This document shows, in pieces, positions 35,133 through 43,687 of a DNA stretch of 63,018 nt. The notes beneath the pieces were generated by a model that worked only from the letters and a program-made list of their open reading frames with translations, did no database searches and had not been told where the DNA came from. Position numbers and translations under genes: made by a program. Within the stretch, counting starts at the first letter, position 1. Each line of letters starts with the position of its first letter. Origin of the DNA: Bacillus sp. SA1-12 (GTDB lineage: Bacteria; Bacillota; Bacilli; Bacillales; Bacillaceae); contig NZ_LATZ01000121.1 in assembly GCF_000981385.1 (NCBI RefSeq), positions 1 through 63,018 on the forward strand. The letters run 5' to 3'.

Positions 35133-37343
35133 ATGAATGATTTTGATCTATTCAAAATGATGTCAGATGATACAATGATAGTAGAGTTAGAAGGAGGGAC
35201 AACTGTGTTTTCACTAGCAAAAGACAAAATTAGACCATTAATTTCAATAGCAATCGATCGAAAGGATGAAGATTGGCAAAACAAATTAACGACAAATAGT
35301 GAACCTTTCTTTTTCCTAGTAAAAGAAAATCAACTATTTGCTTATATACAGTTGAAAGATCTTTTATTAGAAGGGAGAAAGGCAAATGATCTGAAGGTTG
35401 AAACTCTTGTTAAATATGCATGTACTTTAGATAATGTCTGTAAATTGAATGAAAATATTTCACTTCCTATTCTCTTTCAAATAATTGGTGAACCAATAGC
35501 ACTTGTTAAAGACGATAAGGGTAAACTAACCGGTTATATAAAAAGGGAAGAAGTTTTAGCAGAATTGTTTAGACAGGAAAATCGCCATAGCTTTGATTTA
35601 TTAAAGGTCATTTTAACTTCCATTCCAATGGGAATGTTCATTGTTGATAGAGATAAGCAAATCGTTAATTGTAATGAATCAGGTCTGAAAATGATTAAAA
35701 TGTCGACAGATCACGTTTTGAATAGGCCTGCAGAATCTATTTTTAATAGCGAGTGTATTGAAAACGTTTTCTCGTCCGGTGAAACCCTTTTAAATCAGCT
35801 TCAAATTACAGATAAAATGGGTGTACTCGTTGATTATAGCCCTATTATTGATTTTAATGGTGATGTTGAAGGGATAATGATTATTGTTCAAGATTTGCCA
35901 ATGGTTGAGGAAATGGCCATGGAAATTGAACACATAAAAAATTTAAATAAGGATTTAAATGCCATTCTTTCGACTATTTATGATGAAATTCTTGTAGTAA
36001 ATAATAAAGGTGAACTAATTCGTTATAGTGATAGCTATATTTCAGAATTTTGGGGCGTACAATTAAAAGATCTACTTGGAAAAAATTTATTGGATTTAGA
36101 AGATAAAGGATTATTTACTCCATCAGTCACTCGTTTAGTAATAGAGCAAAAGAAAAAAGTTTCAGTTTTCCAAGAAACCAAAGGTGGAAAAAAGATCCTT
36201 GCAGTTGGTAATCCGGTATTTAATGAAAATGGAGAGATTGAAAGGATTATTATTGCATCCCGAGATATTACAGAAACTACAAAATTGAAATCAGAATTAC
36301 GAGAAATTAAGAAAATATCAGATCAATATAAACAGGAATTAGATTCATTTAAAATTAAAGATCAGTTTTTTAAGAAACTGATCTATTGTAGTCCAAAAAT
36401 GGAACGAATAATGGAGCATGTTAATAAAGTCTCTAATTTTTCTTCTACTGTATTGATTACTGGAGAATCAGGAGTCGGAAAAGAAGTGATTGCTCAAGCT
36501 ATTCATCAACTGGGTAATCGTTCAAATCAACCATTTTTAAAATTAAATTGCGGTGCTATTCCAGAAAACCTCTTGGAAAGTGAATTATTTGGCTATACAA
36601 AGGGGTCATTTACCGGTGCAGATAAAAACGGGAAGGAAGGCTACTTTCAAAAAGCAGATAAAGGTATATTATTTTTGGATGAAATTGGAGAAATGCCATT
36701 AAGTCTTCAAGTAAAATTATTAAGGGTATTACAGGAACAAGAAGTGATCCCAATCGGAAGTACGACACCAATCCGAATTAACGTTCAAATTGTTGCTGCT
36801 ACAAACAAACGATTAGAAAAAATGGTCGAACAAGGAACATTCCGTGAAGACTTATTTTATCGTTTAAATGTGATTCCAATCTCCGTTCCACCTTTACGAG
36901 AACGTCCAGAAGACATCCCATTGTTAGCATTTCATTTTTTACAGCAACTTAATGAGAGATATAATAAAAATTATCACTTGTCACCAGACGCCCTTAATTT
37001 GCTGGAAGTCTATTCATGGCCAGGGAATATACGTGAGCTGCAAAACATGATTGAAAGATTAGCCGTTTCTGCTGATCATGAAACAATTGATGCGCACTTT
37101 GTCAATCAATTTCTATCTGTTGGGACAGGCTTAAAAAGCGAAAAACCAGTCATAACGAAAGTACTACCGCTTCATGAAGCACTTGATTATGTAGAGGAGC
37201 AGCTGATCTTGCTAGCGATGAAGCAATATAAAACAACAACAAAAGCTGCGAAAGCGCTTGGTGTAAGCCAGTCTTCAGTCAGTCGCAAGTATCAAAAAAT
37301 TATAAATGAAAAGCAAGGTATGATAGATAAACTCTCCTTGTAG
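35133..37343 (+). CDS. Sigma-54-dependent transcriptional activator with PAS domains
   Basis: This 736-residue bacterial enhancer-binding protein would activate the -24/-12 promoters nearby. An N-terminal region (1-155) of unknown ligand shows possible CBS-like strands. Two PAS domains follow at about 160-275 and 285-395. The AAA+ domain (about 410-650) has Walker A GESGVGKE, the sigma-54 contact loop GSFTGA near 490, Walker B GILFLDEIGE and the R finger region FREDLFYRLNVIP. A C-terminal HTH (TTKAAKALGVSQSSVSRKYQ, about 695-730) is of TyrR type. It sits between two sigma-54-controlled transcription units. By analogy with RocR it should sense an amino acid or polyamine and switch on the surrounding pathway. 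Confidence 0.93.
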   Translation: MNDFDLFKMMSDDTMIVELEGGTTVFSLAKDKIRPLISIAIDRKDEDWQNKLTTNSEPFFFLVKENQLFAYIQLKDLLLEGRKANDLKVETLVKYACTLDNVCKLNENISLPILFQIIGEPIALVKDDKGKLTGYIKREEVLAELFRQENRHSFDLLKVILTSIPMGMFIVDRDKQIVNCNESGLKMIKMSTDHVLNRPAESIFNSECIENVFSSGETLLNQLQITDKMGVLVDYSPIIDFNGDVEGIMIIVQDLPMVEEMAMEIEHIKNLNKDLNAILSTIYDEILVVNNKGELIRYSDSYISEFWGVQLKDLLGKNLLDLEDKGLFTPSVTRLVIEQKKKVSVFQETKGGKKILAVGNPVFNENGEIERIIIASRDITETTKLKSELREIKKISDQYKQELDSFKIKDQFFKKLIYCSPKMERIMEHVNKVSNFSSTVLITGESGVGKEVIAQAIHQLGNRSNQPFLKLNCGAIPENLLESELFGYTKGSFTGADKNGKEGYFQKADKGILFLDEIGEMPLSLQVKLLRVLQEQEVIPIGSTTPIRINVQIVAATNKRLEKMVEQGTFREDLFYRLNVIPISVPPLRERPEDIPLLAFHFLQQLNERYNKNYHLSPDALNLLEVYSWPGNIRELQNMIERLAVSADHETIDAHFVNQFLSVGTGLKSEKPVITKVLPLHEALDYVEEQLILLAMKQYKTTTKAAKALGVSQSSVSRKYQKIINEKQGMIDKLSL

Positions 37344-37353
37344 ATAAAAAGGA

Positions 37354-37386
37354 AAAGTGGTATAGCCGTAAGACTGTACCACTTTA
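37354..37386 (+). terminator. Terminator of the activator gene
   Basis: AAAGTGGTATA pairs with TGTACCACTTT, followed by ATTTTTT. The rest of 37387-37565 shows no gene. Confidence 0.75.
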
Positions 37387-37565
37387 TTTTTTAGTAAGCT
37401 ATAAAAATGGATAAGCGGTCAAGACTCAGTTCAAGTGGAGACAATACGACAGGACGTCGCGCCTTTGAAAGCCGGCGTCTAGTCCTCTAAAGATAGTCTA
37501 GTAAATTTAGAATTGAAGGCAAAGAAGACCTTCTAAATCGTCTTATTTACCCTAGGCTGATATTC

Positions 37566-38534
37566 TTACCTTTCAGCAGAACTTCCGCTAATAGAAGTCT
37601 CGCCTCTTTTTTCTTGTAACGCAATGAGACTAGCAAACTCGTGCACTAATGTTGCTGCTAGTAATGAGGTGATTTGGGTTGGGTCATAAGGTGGAAGGAC
37701 CTCCACAAGATCAAAACCAATAAAGTTAAAGTCAATGAGTAATCTCACTAATTCCAATGTTTCAAAACTAGTAAAACCTCCGACTTCGAGTGTTCCAGTA
37801 CCTGGTGCAAAGGAAGGATCAACAAAGTCAATATCAAATGTTAAGAAACAAGGGGTATCTCCAATTTTTTCTCTTACTTCTTTTATAACATCTTTTATTC
37901 CACGTTGTTTCAGTACCTGGGTAGTAATGACTTGATATCCAAGTTCATGGCTGGCAACAATGTCCCCAGGATGATTCAGCGTACCTCTAATCCCAATTTG
38001 GAATACTTTGTCCGGTTGCAAAAGCCCCTCTTCATACGCTCGAATAAATGGAGAACCATGCCAATATTTTTCATCATAATACGTATCCCATGTGTCCGTA
38101 TGGGAATCAAATTGAATTAAAGCAACAGGACCGTGCACTTTTGCTGCTGCCCGAAGAGTGGCGAGTGTAACAGAGTGATCTCCGCCTAGGCCAATGGGAA
38201 TAATTCCATTTTTCATCAACTCTAATACAGCCGATTCAATTTGCTCATAACTACGATGGATATTGTGTGGAATAACTGATACATCTCCAATGTCAATTGC
38301 TTTCGTATCCTCAAAAGGATAAACGTTATGAATCGGATGATAAGGGAACAGTGTCATTGATGCTTGACGGATTGCCTGTGGGGCAAATCTAGCTCCTACA
38401 CGAAAAGATGCAGCTGTATCAAATGGCATTCCTAAGATTGCGACCTTCGCATTTTCACGAGAGGATGGTAGGCGCATATATGTGCCAGTCGTACAAAATT
38501 CAGGTTTTACATCTGGTGATAATGGATACTTCAT
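37566..38534 (-). CDS. Agmatinase-family ureohydrolase (agmatinase or guanidinobutyrase)
   Basis: This 322-residue Mn-dependent enzyme releases urea from a guanidino compound. The three metal motifs are present: GGDHSVT, FDSHTDTWD and DIDFVDPSFAPGT, plus HGSPFIRAYEEGL in the substrate loop. The latter and the long N-terminus resemble guanidinobutyrase/guanidinopropionase as much as agmatinase, so the substrate may be agmatine (to putrescine) or 4-guanidinobutyrate (to GABA). Either product feeds the downstream genes. ATG 38534 is chosen for the GGAGGAATG ribosome site; an upstream frame to 38642 crosses the sigma-54 promoter at 38579-38595. Confidence 0.9.
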   Translation of the reverse strand: MKYPLSPDVKPEFCTTGTYMRLPSSRENAKVAILGMPFDTAASFRVGARFAPQAIRQASMTLFPYHPIHNVYPFEDTKAIDIGDVSVIPHNIHRSYEQIESAVLELMKNGIIPIGLGGDHSVTLATLRAAAKVHGPVALIQFDSHTDTWDTYYDEKYWHGSPFIRAYEEGLLQPDKVFQIGIRGTLNHPGDIVASHELGYQVITTQVLKQRGIKDVIKEVREKIGDTPCFLTFDIDFVDPSFAPGTGTLEVGGFTSFETLELVRLLIDFNFIGFDLVEVLPPYDPTQITSLLAATLVHEFASLIALQEKRGETSISGSSAER

Positions 38535-38578
38535 AAAATCATTCCTCCATACCGTTTTTATAAGTTCAATATTAGTCA

Positions 38579-38595
38579 TGCAAGTTATGTGCCAA
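38579..38595 (-). promoter_or_regulatory. Sigma-54 promoter of the ureohydrolase gene
   Basis: On the minus strand TTGGCAC-N5-TTGCA, an exact consensus match, lies 45 bp upstream of the ATG. Confidence 0.87.
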
Positions 38596-38674
38596 TCCAT
38601 TCTATTTATGACTCTAGGAGAAAACGACAAGAATGGGGCCAATCTTTATACGATTTATGTCAAACGGAATATTC

Positions 38675-38690
38675 TATGCAATTTTGCATA
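38675..38690. promoter_or_regulatory. Candidate shared enhancer (UAS) for the sigma-54 activator
   Basis: TATGCAA-TT-TTGCATA, a 7-bp inverted repeat, sits almost midway between two divergent sigma-54 promoters: 80 bp from the ureohydrolase -24 and 77 bp from the permease -24. The same palindrome is at 40355. Assignment to the local activator is inference. Confidence 0.7.
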
Positions 38691-38766
38691 ATTACCATGC
38701 CACTAAATCCAATAAGAAAATATTTGTTTTGTTATAAAAGGTAAATTATTAGGGCTTAATCAATGA

Positions 38767-38782
38767 TGGCATGTATATTGCA
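38767..38782 (+). promoter_or_regulatory. Sigma-54 promoter of the APC permease gene
   Basis: TGGCAT-N5-TTGCA keeps GG and GC at the required 12-bp spacing, with one consensus mismatch (T for C). It lies 113 bp before the ATG. Confidence 0.8.
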
Positions 38783-38894
38783 AGTAATTTTCTGATGATT
38801 CAAAAAGATTGGAGGATAAAGAATACAAGATTGGCTATGCACTTTCACAAAAGGTAAGCATAGACATGCAAAGGGAAAAAAGGAGGAATGATAC

Positions 38895-40244
38895 ATGGAA
38901 AATGGTGAAGGGTTAAGGCGTTCTTTAAAATTATGGCAGGTTGTGATAATGGGATTAGCATATATGACTCCAATGGTTGTATTCGATACGTTTGGTATAG
39001 TATCTGAAATAACAGATGGACATGTCCCTACAGCTTATTTAATCGCATTAGCTGCAATGTTATTTACGGCAGCAAGTTATGGAAAGTTGGTGAAAGTTTT
39101 TCCGTTTGCAGGATCCGCCTATACGTACACTCAAAAAACGATCAATCCACATCTAGGGTTTCTAGTCGGTTGGTCAGCATTGCTTGACTATCTCTTTTTA
39201 CCAATGGTAAACGCTTTATTAACAAGGATTTATCTTTCAGCCCTCTTTCCATCCATACCTACATGGGTGTGGGTTGTTGGTTTTGTAGGGATAGTTACAT
39301 TTTTAAACATGAGAAGCATAAACATCTTGGCAAATCTAAACACAATTTTTGTACTCATTCAACTAGTGATCATGGGCATCTTTGTGATTCTAGTCATACA
39401 AGGACTACAAGATGGACAAGGTGAGAGTAGCGCATTTACACTTCAGCCATTCCTCGGTGAAGGAATGCAGATTTCTGCATTAATCTCAGGTGCAACCATA
39501 CTTTGTTTCTCATTTTTAGGCTTTGATGCCGTCTCAACGTTAGCGGAAGAAACAGCAAATCCAACAAAAACAATACCAAAAGCTATATTCCTTACGGCTC
39601 TTTTGGGAGGAGCTTTATTTATCATCACATCTTTTTTTATTCAATCGTTCTTCCCTGATACAGGAAGATTTAAACATCCTGATGCAGCTCTTCCAGAAAT
39701 CGCCCTATATGTAGGCGGGAAATTATTTCAATCTATATTTTTAGTGACAACGTTTGTTAATACGCTTGCATCAGCAATTGCCTCACACGCCAGTGTCTCC
39801 CGGCTTTTGTATGTGATGGGACGAGACAAGGTGTTACCAGAAAAATGGTTCGGCTATATCCATCCCACCTGGAAAACACCTACTATTAATGTACTTATAG
39901 TTGGAGCGATCTCCTTGTCCGCAGTGTTTTTTGATTTAGTGACAGCTACAGCTTTAATAAATTTTGGAGCACTGATTGCATTCACATGTGTGAATTTAAG
40001 TGTGATCAGCTACTTTGTTATTCGTAGAAAGAAGCATAAAACTTTTAAAGGGTGTATTAATTACCTTATTTTTCCGTTAATCGGAGCAGCAACTTTGGTT
40101 GTACTATGGGTTAACCTTGAATTAAGCTCCCTTATCTTAGGAATTGTTTGGGCAGCCATTGGTCTTTGTTACCTTTTATATAAGACAAAGATGTTCCGAT
40201 CCTTACCTCCTCAGCTTGAACGTGAAGAAAGGATAGAAATGTAA
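38895..40244 (+). CDS. APC-family permease, probable polyamine/agmatine/GABA importer
   Basis: This 449-residue protein has 12 membrane helices. The APC opening is LKLWQVVIMGLAYMTPMVVF (the GLAYM-P helix 1 kink), then FPFAGSAYTYTQKTINPHLGFLVGWS and LCFSFLGFDAVSTLAEETANP. The latter is typical of the PuuP/YkfD-like putrescine and amino-acid carriers. AAGGAGGAATGATAC precedes the ATG. It has its own sigma-54 promoter and shares an upstream palindrome with the divergent ureohydrolase gene, which ties substrate uptake to the pathway. It ends at a terminator. Confidence 0.9.
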   Translation: MENGEGLRRSLKLWQVVIMGLAYMTPMVVFDTFGIVSEITDGHVPTAYLIALAAMLFTAASYGKLVKVFPFAGSAYTYTQKTINPHLGFLVGWSALLDYLFLPMVNALLTRIYLSALFPSIPTWVWVVGFVGIVTFLNMRSINILANLNTIFVLIQLVIMGIFVILVIQGLQDGQGESSAFTLQPFLGEGMQISALISGATILCFSFLGFDAVSTLAEETANPTKTIPKAIFLTALLGGALFIITSFFIQSFFPDTGRFKHPDAALPEIALYVGGKLFQSIFLVTTFVNTLASAIASHASVSRLLYVMGRDKVLPEKWFGYIHPTWKTPTINVLIVGAISLSAVFFDLVTATALINFGALIAFTCVNLSVISYFVIRRKKHKTFKGCINYLIFPLIGAATLVVLWVNLELSSLILGIVWAAIGLCYLLYKTKMFRSLPPQLEREERIEM

Positions 40245-40270
40245 GTTAAAAGTAAGTTTTAACATGTTAT

Positions 40271-40302
40271 AAGCGAAGGACAATATGTTTCCTTCGCTTT
40301 AT
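40271..40302 (+). terminator. Terminator of the permease gene
   Basis: AAGCGAAGGA (40271-40280) pairs with TCCTTCGCTT (40290-40299), followed by TATTATT. Confidence 0.75.
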
Positions 40303-40354
40303 TATTACTCATTAAAAGGCTGAAATAAGTCGAATATGCACTTTCTACTAAATC

Positions 40355-40370
40355 TATGCAAATTTGCATA
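40355..40370. promoter_or_regulatory. Candidate enhancer (UAS) for the aldehyde dehydrogenase promoter
   Basis: TATGCAA-AT-TTGCATA, a perfect palindrome with the same arms as the site at 38675 and the same CT just before it, lies 152 bp upstream of the next sigma-54 promoter. Confidence 0.7.
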
Positions 40371-40521
40371 CTTTTTTAGCTACTGATTTTGTACGATCAA
40401 GTAAAAAACCTTCTCTACTTAGATTTTTCAAAAGAAATTGATGTATGTAAACACTGTGTTGATCATAATTCATTCAACATTTTCCACAATTCCTCGCTTT
40501 CTCCAACATTTTTATCGAAAG

Positions 40522-40538
40522 TTGGCACACATCTTGCA
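40522..40538 (+). promoter_or_regulatory. Sigma-54 promoter of the aldehyde dehydrogenase gene
   Basis: TTGGCAC-N5-TTGCA is an exact consensus match 32 bp before the ATG at 40570. It also shows that the long open frame running back to 40438 is not translated in full. Confidence 0.88.
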
Positions 40539-40569
40539 ACATGTAATAGCAAAAGGAGGTATGGTTGTG

Positions 40570-42042
40570 ATGCTTGATTTAAAAATGTATATCAATGGTG
40601 AATGGAGAGAATCAAGTGATAAGGGAAAACGTAATGTCATTAATCCTGCGAATGGGGAAATATTTGCTCAAGCTGCAGAGGGAACAATTGAAGATGTAAA
40701 AGAAGCCATTCAGGTATCCAAAGCAGCTTTTACTAGCGGTATTTGGTCTGATCTTGCCCCGACAGAGAGGGCATCTTACCTATTTAAAATTGCCGATAAA
40801 ATTGATCATTATGCAGAAGAGCTAGCTCGGCTTGAGACGTTGGATAATGGCAAACCGTTACGAGAAGCAGGTTATGATATGGCTGATGCCGCCGCCTGTT
40901 TTCGTTATTATGCTGGACTGATCACAAAGCCTGATGGACTTACCTATCATGTGTCAGATCCTATACAAGCACTTGTAGTCAGAGAGCCGGTTGGCGTTTG
41001 CGGGTTGATTGTTCCGTGGAATTATCCGCTTTTATTAAGTGTTTGGAAGATTGCCCCAGCATTAGCAGCAGGGAACACAATTGTTTATAAGCCGTCTGAG
41101 GTTACACCACTAACACCAACAAAGTTGTTCGAGATTTTTGAAGAGGTTGAATTACCTAAAGGTGTTGCCAATATGGTGTTAGGTGCAGGTTCAACAGTCG
41201 GAAATGAAATCGCGGAAAGTCATGACGTTGACCTTGTATCGTTTACAGGAGGCACAAAAACCGGCAAGCATATCATGAAAGCGGCTGCTGGGAATATGAA
41301 AAAGCTTTCCTTAGAGCTCGGAGGGAAATCCCCCAATATTATCTTCGCAGACGCAGATTTTGAAACAGCTGTTGATTATGCCCTATTTGGGATTTATGCA
41401 GGCTCGGGACAAATATGTGCGGCAGGATCACGTATCTTAGTTGAGGAAGCGATCTTTGACAAGTTTGTAAGCCGCTTTGTTGAACGAGCGAAGCAAATTA
41501 ATGTCGGGCCAGGAGATGACCCATCAACTGAAATGGGTCCTGTAGTCAGTCAGGATCATATGGAAAAGGTATTACATTATATTGAATTAGGAAAACAAGA
41601 GGGAGCTAGAATTGTCTGTGGCGGTAACCGCATAACCAGAAATGGCTTAGAAAAAGGCTATTTCATTGAGCCAACAGTATTTGTTGATGTAAAACCGACA
41701 ATGAAAATTGTTCAAGAGGAAATCTTCGGGCCTGTTGTAGTCATTGAAAAATTTAAGGATGAAAAAGAAGCGATTACATTGGCTAATTGCACGGATTATG
41801 GACTAGCTGGTGCCGTATTTACAGTTGATGGAGCGAAAGCATTACGGGTAACAAAAAAAATCCGTGCAGGGATTACATGGATTAATACTTTCCACAATAC
41901 TTACAATGAAGCGCCATGGGGGGGCTATAAACAAAGTGGAATCGGACGTGCACTTGGGACTTACGGTCTCGATGTGTTCCAAGAGGTAAAACAAATAAAC
42001 ATTAATTTACAAGTAGAACCAATTGGCTGGTTTTCAAAGTAA
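40570..42042 (+). CDS. NAD-dependent aldehyde dehydrogenase (aminobutyraldehyde/guanidinobutyraldehyde type)
   Basis: This protein of about 490 residues oxidises an amino-aldehyde to the acid. It starts MLDLKMYINGEWRES, with AAAAGGAGG at 40551-40558; GTG 40567 is the alternative. Motifs are VPWNYPLLLSVWKIAPALAAG (catalytic Asn), LELGGKSPNI (general-base Glu), the nucleophile Cys in GSGQICAAGSR and EIFGPVVVI. These are typical of PuuC/PatD/betaine-aldehyde enzymes. With PatA next, 4-aminobutyraldehyde to GABA is the natural step. Under an agmatine-transamination route it would act on 4-guanidinobutyraldehyde. Confidence 0.92.
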   Translation: MLDLKMYINGEWRESSDKGKRNVINPANGEIFAQAAEGTIEDVKEAIQVSKAAFTSGIWSDLAPTERASYLFKIADKIDHYAEELARLETLDNGKPLREAGYDMADAAACFRYYAGLITKPDGLTYHVSDPIQALVVREPVGVCGLIVPWNYPLLLSVWKIAPALAAGNTIVYKPSEVTPLTPTKLFEIFEEVELPKGVANMVLGAGSTVGNEIAESHDVDLVSFTGGTKTGKHIMKAAAGNMKKLSLELGGKSPNIIFADADFETAVDYALFGIYAGSGQICAAGSRILVEEAIFDKFVSRFVERAKQINVGPGDDPSTEMGPVVSQDHMEKVLHYIELGKQEGARIVCGGNRITRNGLEKGYFIEPTVFVDVKPTMKIVQEEIFGPVVVIEKFKDEKEAITLANCTDYGLAGAVFTVDGAKALRVTKKIRAGITWINTFHNTYNEAPWGGYKQSGIGRALGTYGLDVFQEVKQININLQVEPIGWFSK

Positions 42043-42234
42043 CAAACATCTTTTGGTTCTTTTGAAATAACGCCATTATCTATATCTATAAATCTACCAT
42101 TAAGTCAAAGCTTAACTTAGAAAATGGCAGTGCAAAAAGAGCAGTTATGATATGAATGCTTATTTTAATCTAATTTGGAAATTGGGTGTCTACTCTGATT
42201 AATACCCTATTTCCTTAATAAAAGGAGAGATACG

Positions 42235-43608
42235 ATGAGTACAAATTTAGAGAGTAAACAAACAGAACGTCAAGAGGAAAATGTTAATCAATACATTAAG
42301 CATGTTTTAGCATTAATTGAGAAGGAACAAGTAACAGATGATGAAGCAAAATGGATTACAAGAGAAACCGTTAATAACTTTCGCGAGCATGTAAATCCGG
42401 GCTTTCTAGAGTATCGGAAAACAGTAACCAAGGATGGACAATTTGCAGCTGTTGAATGGTCTGATGAGGGTTCCTGTTTTACGGATGTAAACGGAAAAAA
42501 ATATATTGATTGTCTTGGTGGCTTTGGGATTTATAATGTTGGACATCGTAATAAAAAGGTAGTAAAGGCTGTTACTGATCAGCTTAAACGCCAAGCGCTG
42601 CATAGCCAAGATTTGCTTGATCCGCTTCGTGCCATTCTTGCGAAAATTTTAGCTGATATTACACCAGGAGACCTAAAATATTCTTTTTTTACAAATAGCG
42701 GAACAGAAAGTGTGGAAGCTGCATTAAAACTTGCAAAAATGTATAGCAGCAGAACAACCTTTATTTCGACAACGCGCTCTTTCCACGGAAAAAGCCTAGG
42801 TTCACTTTCTGGGACTGCAAAAGGAATGTTCCGTAAGCCGTTTCTACCGTTAATTCCAGGTTTTCGTCATGTACCTTTCGGTGATATTGACATGATGAGA
42901 AAAACGTTTGAAACAAGTGCATTAGTTGGCGAAGATGTTGCTGCTGTTCTTTTAGAGCCAATTCAAGGGGAAGGCGGTATTATCCTGCCTCCTGAAGGTT
43001 ACCTCAAACAAGTGAGAGATTTATGTGATGAGTATGATGCATTGCTTATTTTTGACGAAGTACAAACAGGTATGGGACGTACAGGGAAGATGTTTTGTTC
43101 TGAATTGTACAATGTGGTTCCAGATATTCTTTGTCTAGCGAAAGCATTTGGTGGTGGTGTTATGCCTGCAGGTGCAGTTGTAGCCAAAGAAAAAGTATTC
43201 AAGAGCTGGTTTGATAATCCATTTATGCACACGACAACATTTGGAGGTAACCCTCTTGCCTGTGCTGCGGCAATTGCAACAATTGATGTCTTACTTGAAG
43301 AGGAATTACCAGCCCGTGCTGGAGAAGTTGGTGACTATTTCTTACAAGGTCTAAAAGAGGCAGCAAAAGGTCATGAAGATAAAGTGTTAGAGATTCGCGG
43401 GAAGGGATTAATGATTGGAATTGAATTCCATAAGGATGAAGTAGGATACGAAGTGTCAAAGGCAATGTTTGATCACGGAATACTAGTAGCGGGAACTCTA
43501 GTAAACTCAAAAACAATTCGTATTGAACCGCCTCTAACGATTAAATACGAAGAAGTAAATACGGTAATCAACACATTTAAGAGTGTATTGTCGAAGGTAA
43601 AAATATAA
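42235..43608 (+). CDS. patA: Putrescine aminotransferase (PatA-like, class III)
   Basis: This 457-residue PLP enzyme moves the amino group of putrescine to 2-oxoglutarate, giving 4-aminobutyraldehyde. It is strikingly like E. coli PatA/YgjG along its length: VNPGFLEYRKTV, CLGGFGIYNVGHRN, LHSQDLLDPLRAILAK, FTNSGTESVEAALKLAK, SFHGKSLGSLSGTAKG and LLIFDEVQTGMGRTGKMF. The PLP lysine is in LCLAKAFGGGVMPAG. AAAGGAGAGATACG precedes the ATG. No sigma-54 box is seen in the 192-bp gap upstream, so it may be read through from the aldehyde dehydrogenase gene. Confidence 0.92.
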   Translation: MSTNLESKQTERQEENVNQYIKHVLALIEKEQVTDDEAKWITRETVNNFREHVNPGFLEYRKTVTKDGQFAAVEWSDEGSCFTDVNGKKYIDCLGGFGIYNVGHRNKKVVKAVTDQLKRQALHSQDLLDPLRAILAKILADITPGDLKYSFFTNSGTESVEAALKLAKMYSSRTTFISTTRSFHGKSLGSLSGTAKGMFRKPFLPLIPGFRHVPFGDIDMMRKTFETSALVGEDVAAVLLEPIQGEGGIILPPEGYLKQVRDLCDEYDALLIFDEVQTGMGRTGKMFCSELYNVVPDILCLAKAFGGGVMPAGAVVAKEKVFKSWFDNPFMHTTTFGGNPLACAAAIATIDVLLEEELPARAGEVGDYFLQGLKEAAKGHEDKVLEIRGKGLMIGIEFHKDEVGYEVSKAMFDHGILVAGTLVNSKTIRIEPPLTIKYEEVNTVINTFKSVLSKVKI

Positions 43609-43687
43609 TTGTTTTAGATAAAGGGGGGAAACCTCCTTTTTTAGATCAACAGCATTAGATATCTATTATAAGGATGGTGTAATAATA

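Noticed and set aside
38700..38724. Second minus-strand sigma-54 box upstream of the ureohydrolase (TGGCATGGTAATTATGC)
   Set aside because: GG and GC are 14 bp apart, which is incompatible with sigma-54. The exact box at 38579-38595 is closer and correct.
40438..40569. Upstream extension of the aldehyde dehydrogenase (44 extra codons)
   Set aside because: It contains the sigma-54 promoter (40522-40538) and the ribosome site, so it must be untranslated leader.
42145..42170. Possible sigma-54 promoter before patA (TGGCAGTGCAAAAAGAGC)
   Set aside because: The GG and GC elements are not 12 bp apart with TTGC at -12, so it does not meet the consensus used for the four accepted promoters.
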